Below, in pieces: positions 7,799-14,423 of a stretch of 17,508 nucleotides of DNA. The notes beneath the pieces are model-generated. The model was not told the origin of the DNA and did not search any database. It worked only from the letters and a program-made list of their open reading frames with translations. Numbering within the stretch: the first letter of the stretch is position 1; every line of letters starts with the position of its first letter. Source of the stretch: RGIG5299 sp045542315 (GTDB lineage: Bacteria; Bacillota; Clostridia; Oscillospirales; RGIG5299); assembly GCA_045542315.1 (NCBI GenBank), contig JAZQKU010000011.1, positions 1 to 17,508 on the forward strand, in the 5' to 3' direction. A program made the position numbers and the translations under genes.

Positions 7799-9772
7799 AT
7801 GAGTCTTACCCTTTTAAGAGAAATGTCAAACAAATACGGCGCAAACCCCGAATACGTTCTTGCAGGCGGCGGAAACACCTCCTACAAGGATGATGAAACC
7901 CTTTATATCAAGGGCTCGGGCGTTTCGCTTGCAGAGATCACCGAGGACGGCTTCGTAAAGATCGACAGAAGCAAGCTCACCGAGATCTATTCAAAAACCT
8001 ATTCCGAGGATTCGGACACCAGAGAAGCAGAGGTTCTTGCCGACATGATGGCAGCAAGAAGAGCAGGCGAGGAGCACAAGCGTCCCAGCGTTGAGACCCT
8101 TCTTCACGACGTTTTCGATTACTCCTTTATTCTCCATCTCCATCCCTCGAGAATCAACGGTCTTACCTGCGCAAAGGATTGGAAGACCGCATTCGATAAA
8201 TATTTTGCAGTAAATTCCGTTTGGATAAGACCTATTATGCCCGGCTACATACTCGCTATGGAGGTTAAGGAGAAGGTTGATAACTTCAAGGCTGCAAACG
8301 GCAAGCTTCCCCTTTTCATCTTCCTTGAGAACCACGGCGTATTCATAGGCGGTAACAGCCTTGCTGAAATCGACGTAAACGTTAAGATCCTTAACGACGT
8401 TCTCGACGAAACCGTTAAGATGGTTCCCGATTTCTCTGCTTGTGACTTTGATGCAGATAAGGCTGCGGCTATCGCTCCCGCTATCCGTGCAATGCTCGCA
8501 GACGAAGACGGCGTAATGGGCATAGTAACCTTCAAGACCAACAAGGAATTTGCAAACGTTGTTGCAAGCGAGGCAAGCTTTGCCGAAGCTTCAACCGCAT
8601 TCTCTCCCGACCACATGGTTTACTGCTACGACAGAAGAATCTTCATCGAGGCAGAGGACCTTGAAGAAATATATGCAGAGCTTGCTTCCAAGATCGATGC
8701 ATTCCGTAAGGAAGTCGGCAAGGATCCCAAGATCATCGCAGTTAAGAACCTCGGCGTATTTGCCGCAGGCAGAAGCAAGAAGGAAGCAGACATCGCAGCA
8801 GAGGTATTTACCGACGCCGTAAAGGTTTCCGTTTACGCAAAGAACTTCGGCGGCTCCAAGCCCCTTCCCGAGGATCTCATCTACGCTATCAACAACTGGG
8901 AGGTTGAGAGATACCGCAAAAAGGTTTCTCTTGCAGCAGGCGGCGTAAAGCGTCTCGGCGGCAAGATCTCCATCGTTACCGGCTCGGCACAGGGCTTTGG
9001 TAAGGGCGTTGCCGATATGATGGCAAAGGAAGGCTCCTACATGACCTATGCAGACTTAAACGGCGAGGGCGCGATCAATGCTTCAAACGCAACCAACGCA
9101 GAGCTTGGCAAGGGCGCTTCCATTGCAGTTAAGGTAAACGTAGGCAACGAGGAAGACGTTAAGAATATGATGAACGCAACCGTTTTGGCTTACGGCGGTC
9201 TTGACGTATTCGTAAGCAACGCGGGTATCGTTCGCGCAGGCACTCTCGACGAGATGACCAAGGAAAACTTCGAGCTTTCCACCCTCATCAACTACACCGC
9301 ATACTTCCTCGGCACCAAATACGCACAGAAGGTAATGAAGATCCAGAACCGCTTCAACGGCAAGGAATACTTCGATATAATCCAGATCAACTCCAAGTCG
9401 GGTCTTGAGGGCTCCAACAAGAACTTTGCATATGCAGGAAGCAAGTTCGGCGGCATCGGTCTTACCCAGAGCTTCGCGCTCGAGCTTTGCCCCTACAACA
9501 TAAAGGTAAACTCAGTTTGCCCCGGTAACTTCCTCGACGGTCCCCTGTGGTCCGATCCCGAGAAGGGCCTCTTCGTTCAGTACCTCAAGGCGGGCAAGGT
9601 TCCCGGCGCAAAGACCGTTGAGGACGTAAAGAAGGCATACGAGGCAAAGGTTCCCATGAACACCGGCTGCCACGAGATAGACGTTGCACGCGCTATCTAC
9701 TACTGCATCGAGCAGAAGTACGAGACCGGTCAGGCTATCCCCGTAACCGGCGGACAGATAATGCTTAAGTAA
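7799..9772 (+). CDS. rhaEW: Bifunctional rhamnulose-1-phosphate aldolase / L-lactaldehyde dehydrogenase
   Basis: A 657-residue fusion covering the last two steps of rhamnose breakdown. Residues about 1-250 are a class II aldolase domain, with LAGGGNTSYK near the N-terminus, a likely catalytic glutamate E99 in RPSVETLLHD, and zinc ligands H113, H115 and H179 (HLHP and LENHG). Residues about 385-657 are a short-chain dehydrogenase, with the Rossmann motif TGSAQGFG (394-401), SNAGIV, and the YAGSK catalytic pair Y545/K549. The aldolase yields DHAP and L-lactaldehyde; the second domain oxidises the aldehyde with NAD. This matches the RhaEW type known from Bacillus subtilis and Chloroflexus, distinct from the E. 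coli RhaD aldolase. The start has GAAAGGAA about 8 nt upstream. Codon choice (AAG, ATC, CGT) suggests stronger expression than rhaB. Confidence 0.93.
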   Translation: MSLTLLREMSNKYGANPEYVLAGGGNTSYKDDETLYIKGSGVSLAEITEDGFVKIDRSKLTEIYSKTYSEDSDTREAEVLADMMAARRAGEEHKRPSVETLLHDVFDYSFILHLHPSRINGLTCAKDWKTAFDKYFAVNSVWIRPIMPGYILAMEVKEKVDNFKAANGKLPLFIFLENHGVFIGGNSLAEIDVNVKILNDVLDETVKMVPDFSACDFDADKAAAIAPAIRAMLADEDGVMGIVTFKTNKEFANVVASEASFAEASTAFSPDHMVYCYDRRIFIEAEDLEEIYAELASKIDAFRKEVGKDPKIIAVKNLGVFAAGRSKKEADIAAEVFTDAVKVSVYAKNFGGSKPLPEDLIYAINNWEVERYRKKVSLAAGGVKRLGGKISIVTGSAQGFGKGVADMMAKEGSYMTYADLNGEGAINASNATNAELGKGASIAVKVNVGNEEDVKNMMNATVLAYGGLDVFVSNAGIVRAGTLDEMTKENFELSTLINYTAYFLGTKYAQKVMKIQNRFNGKEYFDIIQINSKSGLEGSNKNFAYAGSKFGGIGLTQSFALELCPYNIKVNSVCPGNFLDGPLWSDPEKGLFVQYLKAGKVPGAKTVEDVKKAYEAKVPMNTGCHEIDVARAIYYCIEQKYETGQAIPVTGGQIMLK

Positions 9773-9778
9773 GAGGTG
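9773..9778 (+). promoter_or_regulatory. Ribosome binding site fixing a TTG start of the PHP gene
   Basis: GAGGTG begins directly after the rhaEW stop codon. It is 6 nt before TTG 9785. The in-frame GTG at 9776 lies within the Shine-Dalgarno sequence itself and so cannot use it, which makes TTG 9785 the better start. Confidence 0.75.
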
Positions 9779-9784
9779 CTTTCA

Positions 9785-11089
9785 TTGAAAAAGGATATCA
9801 ATCTTCTTATAGAAAAACTCAACGCCCCCACCAAAAAAGAGCGTCTTTCCGCTTTGAAGGATATAATCGCTCTTGAGAAGGCGGGCGAGATCGAAAAGCC
9901 GGCAACCGGCACCAGCGTAAACAATCACATTCACACCATCTACAGCTTCTCTCCCTATTCACCCACCAAGGCGCTCTATATGGCGAGAAAAGCAGGTCTT
10001 GTTACCGCAGGTATCATGGACCATGACTCCGTAGGCGGCTGCGAGGAGTTTGTTGAGGCAGGAAAGATCGCGGGAATGGATATCACCTGCGGCTTCGAGT
10101 GCCGTGTTTCCATTGCAGGCACCAGCCTCTACGGCAGACGTCTTAACAACCCCGATCAGATCTCGGTTGCATACGTTGCAATTCACGGTATTCCCCATCA
10201 GAAATTCGCAGAGTGCGAGAAGTTCCTTGCACCTTATCGCGCAAAGAGAAACGAGAGAAACCGCAAGATGACCGAGAATATCTCGAGAATCGTTGCACCC
10301 TTCGGTCTCACCGTTGATTTTGATGCAGACGTAGTACCCCTTTCGCAGAACGCAAACGGCGGCTCCATCACCGAGCGTCACCTTATCTACGCTCTCGTAA
10401 AGAAGATAATTGAAAAATACGGCAAGGGTCAGCCCGTTGTCGATCTCGTAAAGAACGACTTCAAGATCCCGCTTTCCGCAAAGATCGAGGGCTTCCTTTT
10501 AGACGTTGAGAATCCTTGCTATGAATACGACCTTCTCGGCGCTTTGAAGAGCGACTTCGTTGCAAAGTTCTATATTGATGCAGACGAGGAATGCCCGCCC
10601 GTTAAGGAATTCGTTGCATTTGCAAAGAAGATAGGTGCTATCTCCGCGTATGCATACCTCGGCGACGTCGGCAACTCCGTTACCGGCGACAAGAAGACGC
10701 AGAAGTTTGAGGACGATTACATTGAAGAGCTCTTCGAGGTCATCAAGAAGGTGGGCTTCAACGCCGTTACCTATATGCCCTCGAGAAACACCCCCGAGCA
10801 GCTTCAGAGAATTATCTCTCTTTGCGATCAGCACGGCTTCTTCCAGATAAGCGGCGAGGATATCAACACTCCCCGTCAGTCGTTTATCTGCCCCGCGCTT
10901 GAAAAGCCCGAATACGCTCACCTCTCAACTGCGACCTGGGTTCTTATCGGTCACGAGAAGGCTGCAACCGCAAACGAGAAAGAGGCAATGTTCTCCGATT
11001 GGGCAAACGCAAGCTTTGCAACTCTTGATGAAAAAATTGATTATTACTATAAAAAAGGCAACGACGACGGCAATTTTTTGAAAAAATAA
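9785..11089 (+). CDS. PHP-domain metallohydrolase of unknown role, fifth gene of the rhamnose operon
   Basis: PHP (polymerase and histidinol phosphatase) proteins are metal-dependent phosphoesterases or related hydrolases. The 434-residue protein shows the family's metal motifs: H48-x-H50 in NNHIHTIYSFSPYSP, D79-H80-D81 in IMDHDSVGG, and E105 in GFECRVSI, with later candidate ligands in AIHGIPHQ and ISGEDINTPRQ. It is longer than TrpH-type PHP proteins (about 280 residues), with an extra alpha/beta section between roughly residues 150 and 300. No signal peptide or membrane segment is visible, so it is cytoplasmic. It starts 12 bp after rhaEW and shares its codon style, implying cotranscription. 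A role in dephosphorylating or hydrolysing a sugar-phosphate side product is an inference; no substrate can be read from the sequence. Only an imperfect AAAAGCTTTT palindrome follows the stop, with no convincing terminator. Confidence 0.85.
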   Translation: MKKDINLLIEKLNAPTKKERLSALKDIIALEKAGEIEKPATGTSVNNHIHTIYSFSPYSPTKALYMARKAGLVTAGIMDHDSVGGCEEFVEAGKIAGMDITCGFECRVSIAGTSLYGRRLNNPDQISVAYVAIHGIPHQKFAECEKFLAPYRAKRNERNRKMTENISRIVAPFGLTVDFDADVVPLSQNANGGSITERHLIYALVKKIIEKYGKGQPVVDLVKNDFKIPLSAKIEGFLLDVENPCYEYDLLGALKSDFVAKFYIDADEECPPVKEFVAFAKKIGAISAYAYLGDVGNSVTGDKKTQKFEDDYIEELFEVIKKVGFNAVTYMPSRNTPEQLQRIISLCDQHGFFQISGEDINTPRQSFICPALEKPEYAHLSTATWVLIGHEKAATANEKEAMFSDWANASFATLDEKIDYYYKKGNDDGNFLKK

Positions 11090-11109
11090 AAGCTTTTTAA
11101 TAAAATTGC

Positions 11110-11138
11110 TTGATTTTTGTTCCGTACTGTGTTATTAT
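11110..11138 (+). promoter_or_regulatory. Promoter ahead of secG
   Basis: TTGATT (11110-11115), a 17-bp spacer and TATTAT (11133-11138). The predicted transcript has a leader of about 75 nt before the secG ATG. A short CGGA/TCCG hairpin around 11184-11197 sits in that leader; it is too small to call a riboswitch. Confidence 0.6.
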
Positions 11139-11220
11139 ATTATGACTGAAAAAGTAATAATAAAAGCCGATAACACGGCACGGGCGGAAATCGTCCGTTA
11201 AAGAAAGGCATGGTTTTAAC

Positions 11221-11460
11221 ATGGAAATCGCACTTGCCATAATCGATATAGCACTTTGTATTGGCATTATCGTCTTGGTATTGTTCCAGAGCTCAAACGA
11301 GGGCGGACTTTCGGGCACCATCACCGGTAACACCGAGACCTTCTTGGGCAAGAACAAGGGAAAGAGAAAGGACAGAGTACTTACCAAATTCACGATGATA
11401 CTCGGAATTGTATTGGTAGTAATGACCCTTATCTTAAACGCTATATTTATAGTAAAGTAA
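11221..11460 (+). CDS. secG: Protein translocase subunit SecG
   Basis: Small inner-membrane partner of SecYE that assists protein export. The 79-residue protein has the family's two transmembrane helices (about 4-22 and 55-76) separated by a cytoplasmic loop that holds the conserved VLVLFQSSNEGGLSG stretch. Length and topology are normal. The ribosome binding site is weak: an AAAGG lies about 12 nt upstream, farther than usual, with an unrelated out-of-frame ATG between. It is the first gene after a promoter and is followed by hom after a 103-bp gap containing two hairpins. SecG next to hom is not an arrangement I recognise as common. Confidence 0.93.
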   Translation: MEIALAIIDIALCIGIIVLVLFQSSNEGGLSGTITGNTETFLGKNKGKRKDRVLTKFTMILGIVLVVMTLILNAIFIVK

Positions 11461-11477
11461 ATTTATCTCCCCCTTTC

Positions 11478-11510
11478 TTTTGCCGCCATATTTTCAGTAT
11501 GGCGGCAAAA
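11478..11510. other. Perfect 13-bp inverted repeat between secG and hom
   Basis: The arms TTTTGCCGCCATA (11478-11490) and TATGGCGGCAAAA (11498-11510) flank a 7-nt loop. The stem is strong, but no T-run follows it on either strand, so it does not fit a normal intrinsic terminator. It may be an RNA structure in the secG-hom transcript, a processing site, or a protein-binding dyad. Confidence 0.7.
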
Positions 11511-11528
11511 GCAGTTAGTGAAGTCGGT

Positions 11529-11542
11529 GCGGCGTGTGCCGC
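11529..11542 (+). other. Second small hairpin in the hom leader
   Basis: GCGGC (11529-11533) pairs with GCCGC (11538-11542) around a GTGT loop, ending 5 nt before the AAAGGA of hom. Its arms share GCGGC/GCCGC with the upstream 13-bp repeat, so the two hairpins could swap partners. Confidence 0.45.
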
Positions 11543-11563
11543 AAATCAAAGGATTGGTGTTTT

Positions 11564-12784
11564 ATGAAAGTAGCCGTTATGGGCTTTGGCACCGTCGGCT
11601 CGGGAATTGCGGAGATCCTTTCGCAAAATAAGGAGTCGGTGGAAAAGCGTGCGGGAAAAGAGGTTTCCTTGAAATATATTCTCGATATCAGAGATTTTCC
11701 GGATTCTCCCTTTTCGGGCTTGCTTACCAAAAATTTTGAGGATATAGTAAATGATCCCGAGGTTGAGGTCGTTTGTGAAACGATAGGCGGTGCAAGAATT
11801 GCCTACGATTTTACCGTAAGATGCTTAAAGGCGGGAAAAAGTGTTGTAACCTCCAATAAGGAGCTTGTTGCAACTAAGGGCCCCGAGCTTTTGGAGCTTG
11901 CCTGTAAGAATAAGGTAAGCTATCGCTACGAGGCGTCTGTCGGCGGCGGTATTCCCATAATCCGTTCTCTTTACGATTCTCTTGCAGGTAACGAAATTAC
12001 CTCTGTAAAGGGAATACTTAACGGTACCACCAACTATATTCTTACCAAGATGATAAACGACGGCATCTCATTCGATACCGCTCTTTCGCAGGCGCAGAAG
12101 CTCGGCTATGCAGAGCAGAACCCCGCGGCGGATATTGAAGGAACCGACGCCTGCCGTAAAATAGCAATTCTTTCTTCGATCTCCTTTGGAAAATATATCG
12201 ACCCCGACCTGGTAAACACCACCGGAATTACGAAAATAACTCTCGATGACGTTGCCGACTGCGAGGCAAGAAACTCTGTTATCAAGCTTCTCGGTATTGC
12301 AGAGCTTTCAGAGGACGGCAAGCTCTCTGTAAGAGTCGAGCCCACCGTTATCGACGAAAATAATCCCCTTTCAAACGTTGAAGGCGTTTTCAACGCCATC
12401 ACCGTTACGGGTAATGCTCTCGGCGACGTAATGTTTTACGGAAAGGGCGCCGGAAAGCTTCCCACCGCAAGCGCCGTGGTTGCAGACATTATTGAATGCG
12501 CCAAGGCGGGCGAAAATGAGAAGCTTCGTCTTTGGAACACTGCCGACCCCGAATTCGTCGTTCCCTACGGCGAGCAGAAAGCAATCCTGCTTGTTCGCTT
12601 TGACGACGTAAAGGGCGACGTCAAGGAGCATATTTGCGGCTACGCCGAAGAAGGAACCGTTATCTGCAAAAACGGCGTGACCTCCTTTATCACAACCGAA
12701 ATGAAGATAAAAGAGCACGAAGAAAAGATAAAAGAGCTTGAAAAATACGGCAAGCTTATTTCAAAATTCAACGTTGAAAAATAA
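11564..12784 (+). CDS. hom: Homoserine dehydrogenase
   Basis: Reduces aspartate semialdehyde to homoserine, the branch point to threonine and methionine. The ATG at 11564 is chosen (406 residues) because it has AAAGGA upstream and begins with the family-typical MKVAVMGFGTVGSG; a GTG at 11534 has no ribosome binding site. The nucleotide-binding GFGTVG is at residues 7-12, TSNKELVA marks the cofactor domain, and LNGTTNYILTKM with YAEQNPAADIEGTDACRKIAIL forms the catalytic domain. The last 80 residues are shorter than the usual C-terminal ACT domain. They can still be read as a beta-alpha-beta-beta-alpha-beta pattern, so a reduced ACT-like regulatory domain may remain. It lies downstream of secG with no promoter of its own that I could find. 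Confidence 0.95.
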   Translation: MKVAVMGFGTVGSGIAEILSQNKESVEKRAGKEVSLKYILDIRDFPDSPFSGLLTKNFEDIVNDPEVEVVCETIGGARIAYDFTVRCLKAGKSVVTSNKELVATKGPELLELACKNKVSYRYEASVGGGIPIIRSLYDSLAGNEITSVKGILNGTTNYILTKMINDGISFDTALSQAQKLGYAEQNPAADIEGTDACRKIAILSSISFGKYIDPDLVNTTGITKITLDDVADCEARNSVIKLLGIAELSEDGKLSVRVEPTVIDENNPLSNVEGVFNAITVTGNALGDVMFYGKGAGKLPTASAVVADIIECAKAGENEKLRLWNTADPEFVVPYGEQKAILLVRFDDVKGDVKEHICGYAEEGTVICKNGVTSFITTEMKIKEHEEKIKELEKYGKLISKFNVEK

Positions 12785-12802
12785 TTTCGGGAGGTATTTT
12801 TT

Positions 12803-14290
12803 ATGACCTTTAAGAAATTTGTCAGCTTAAATTTAGTGGCGATGATGTTAATCATCGCCTTTTCTTCATTCGGCCTTTTGGCATCTGCGGCAAGCGCCGA
12901 TCTTTCGCTTGCTCCCGTTACCGAGGCGGAAATGGAAACTGCCGTTCTGAACGCCTATAAAGAGGCAATAAAGCAAAGAAAAAACGAAACGAAAAACGGC
13001 AGATGGGCGGAAACGTCATTTAAGGTAAGCCTTGACTTCAAGAATTTTACCGACACAAAATACCGCGTGGTCGATAACGCCATCACCGACGCATCCTACA
13101 TCTTCACTCTTGAAATATTTGCCGTGCTCGGAAATATGAGAGAGCTTGACTATGAATTCCTCATCTTAAAGGGCGGCGAGCACGACGGTACCAATACTTT
13201 TCAGATCGCCTTCGACGGCATTTCGGTAACGGTCAGAAATCAGGAAATTTTAAAGATGGACGTGACCTACACTCTTACCTGGGGCGAGACGAAGGAAGAA
13301 AGCGAAAGGGTAAAGAAATTCTGCGACGAGGTAGTAAAGGAACGAATAACCTCCGATATGACCGACGAAGAGAAGATAAAGACTCTTCACGATTACACCG
13401 TTTCCAATTTTCAGTATGCCACAGAGGAGCTTGAAAACAAGGATCCGAGCATTTATTATCCTATTTATATGATAGAAAACGGCAAGGGCGTTTGTCAGGC
13501 CTATACCGCGCTGTTCAATCGATTGATGGAGTCGGCGGGAATGGGCGACAAGGAGCTTGCGGTGCGTCACGATTCCTTCGCCGATAACGGAAGCGGAAGG
13601 ATAGGCCACGCGTGGAATATGGTAAATATCGACGGCAAATGGTATCATATCGACACAACGTGGGACGATACCGGCAGGTCGGTGCGCTATAATTATTATT
13701 TAAAGAGCGATGAAAGCTTTGAAAAGGACCACTTCTGGAGAGAAAATCATTATCCCAAGGCCGATACCGACTATACAAAAGAGCAAAACAACTCCTCTGC
13801 CGTGACCTCGAAGCCCGCCTCGTCGGAGGTAACTTCTGTTACCACCTCGTCAACCGTGACCTCTACCGTCACCTCCTCAGAGGTGACCTCTACCATCACT
13901 TCCTCAGAGGTGACGTCTGCCCCTGTCTCCTCGGCAGTGACCTCGAAGCCTTCTTCGTCGGAAAGCTCAAAGGTCGATTCGAGCTTGCCGACTTCAAGCG
14001 GATTGCCCTCGGAGTCTGTTTCGAGCACCGTGTCGGCGCCCGATTCGAGCGCGACCTCGAAGCCGGAGAGCCTTCCTTCCTCCGAACCGCAAAGCTCGGG
14101 AACGGAAAGCGACGAGCTTAACTGCTCGGGGCTTCCCTCGTGGAACAACTCTGATATTACTTCGGAAAACACCACCTCGGTAACGGAAGCAGAGGGCTTT
14201 ACACTCGGCTTTACCGAAACGGCATTGATCGCCTTGGCGGCGGTCTTGCTGATTGGCGCGGTTATTGCAATAGCGAAAAGAAAGAGATAA
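12803..14290 (+). CDS. Surface-anchored transglutaminase-like protein with Ser/Thr-rich stalk
   Basis: A 495-residue predicted exported protein. Residues 1-29 or 1-32 form a signal peptide (KK, hydrophobic core, ASAASA cleavage region). A transglutaminase-like domain follows, with the catalytic triad C231 (GVCQAY), H269 (GHAWNMV) and D284 (HIDTTWDD) in the right order and spacing. Residues 330-460 are a Ser/Thr/Pro-rich stalk that starts with six exact-length nine-residue repeats. Residues 466-491 form a hydrophobic membrane segment ending in KRKR. There is no LPXTG sorting motif. In bacteria this fold includes proteases, peptidases and cross-linking enzymes, so the reaction is not predicted. 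GGGAGG lies about 8 nt before the ATG, 18 bp after hom, suggesting cotranscription; a terminator follows directly. Confidence 0.9.
   Translation: MTFKKFVSLNLVAMMLIIAFSSFGLLASAASADLSLAPVTEAEMETAVLNAYKEAIKQRKNETKNGRWAETSFKVSLDFKNFTDTKYRVVDNAITDASYIFTLEIFAVLGNMRELDYEFLILKGGEHDGTNTFQIAFDGISVTVRNQEILKMDVTYTLTWGETKEESERVKKFCDEVVKERITSDMTDEEKIKTLHDYTVSNFQYATEELENKDPSIYYPIYMIENGKGVCQAYTALFNRLMESAGMGDKELAVRHDSFADNGSGRIGHAWNMVNIDGKWYHIDTTWDDTGRSVRYNYYLKSDESFEKDHFWRENHYPKADTDYTKEQNNSSAVTSKPASSEVTSVTTSSTVTSTVTSSEVTSTITSSEVTSAPVSSAVTSKPSSSESSKVDSSLPTSSGLPSESVSSTVSAPDSSATSKPESLPSSEPQSSGTESDELNCSGLPSWNNSDITSENTTSVTEAEGFTLGFTETALIALAAVLLIGAVIAIAKRKR
13793..13954 (+). repeat. Six tandem 27-bp coding repeats (SSxVTSxxx)
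   Basis: Six contiguous nine-residue units occupy residues 331-384: SSAVTSKPA, SSEVTSVTT, SSTVTSTVT, SSEVTSTIT, SSEVTSAPV and SSAVTSKPS. At DNA level the best-conserved part is TCCTCAGAGGTGAC, seen at 13874 and again 27 bp later at 13901. The repeats form the beginning of the stalk and are in frame throughout. Such arrays can change copy number by slippage or recombination. Confidence 0.85.
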
Positions 14291-14293
14291 AAC

Positions 14294-14322
14294 AAAAAGC
14301 AGTGCCAAAGGCACTGCTTTTT
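14294..14322 (+). terminator. Intrinsic terminator after the transglutaminase-like gene
   Basis: A perfect 13-bp stem, AAAAAGCAGTGCC (14294-14306) and GGCACTGCTTTTT (14310-14322), with a 3-nt AAA loop and a T-run at its end. It begins four bases after the stop codon and separates the secG-hom operon from the solute-binding protein gene. Confidence 0.93.
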
Positions 14323-14365
14323 GCATTTTTGCGCAAAAACAGATAAAAAGTGGCTGATAATTCTC

Positions 14366-14393
14366 TTGAAAAAATAATTGAATATGTTATAAT
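14366..14393 (+). promoter_or_regulatory. Promoter of the solute-binding lipoprotein gene
   Basis: TTGAAA (14366-14371), a 16-bp spacer and TATAAT (14388-14393), with TGT directly before the -10 box as an extended -10 element. The predicted leader is about 25 nt and contains AAAAGGTG (14410-14417), 6 nt before the ATG. Confidence 0.8.
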
Positions 14394-14423
14394 AAAATCA
14401 TAAAACAAGAAAAGGTGTTTTGA

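Noticed and set aside
9776..9778. GTG as the start of the PHP gene
   Set aside because: The codon is part of the GAGGTG Shine-Dalgarno sequence; TTG 9785 is spaced correctly.
11087..11100. AAAAGCTTTT after the PHP gene as a terminator
   Set aside because: The palindrome has no loop and only a weak AT stem, so I do not call it a terminator.
11139..11220. Possible riboswitch in the secG leader
   Set aside because: Only one four-pair hairpin could be drawn and no known riboswitch motif was recognised in about 80 nt.
13771..14295. Antisense frame with Glu/Val/Thr repeats opposite the Ser/Thr stalk
   Set aside because: Its repeats are only the reverse complement of the stalk codons, and it overlaps the terminator side with no start signal.
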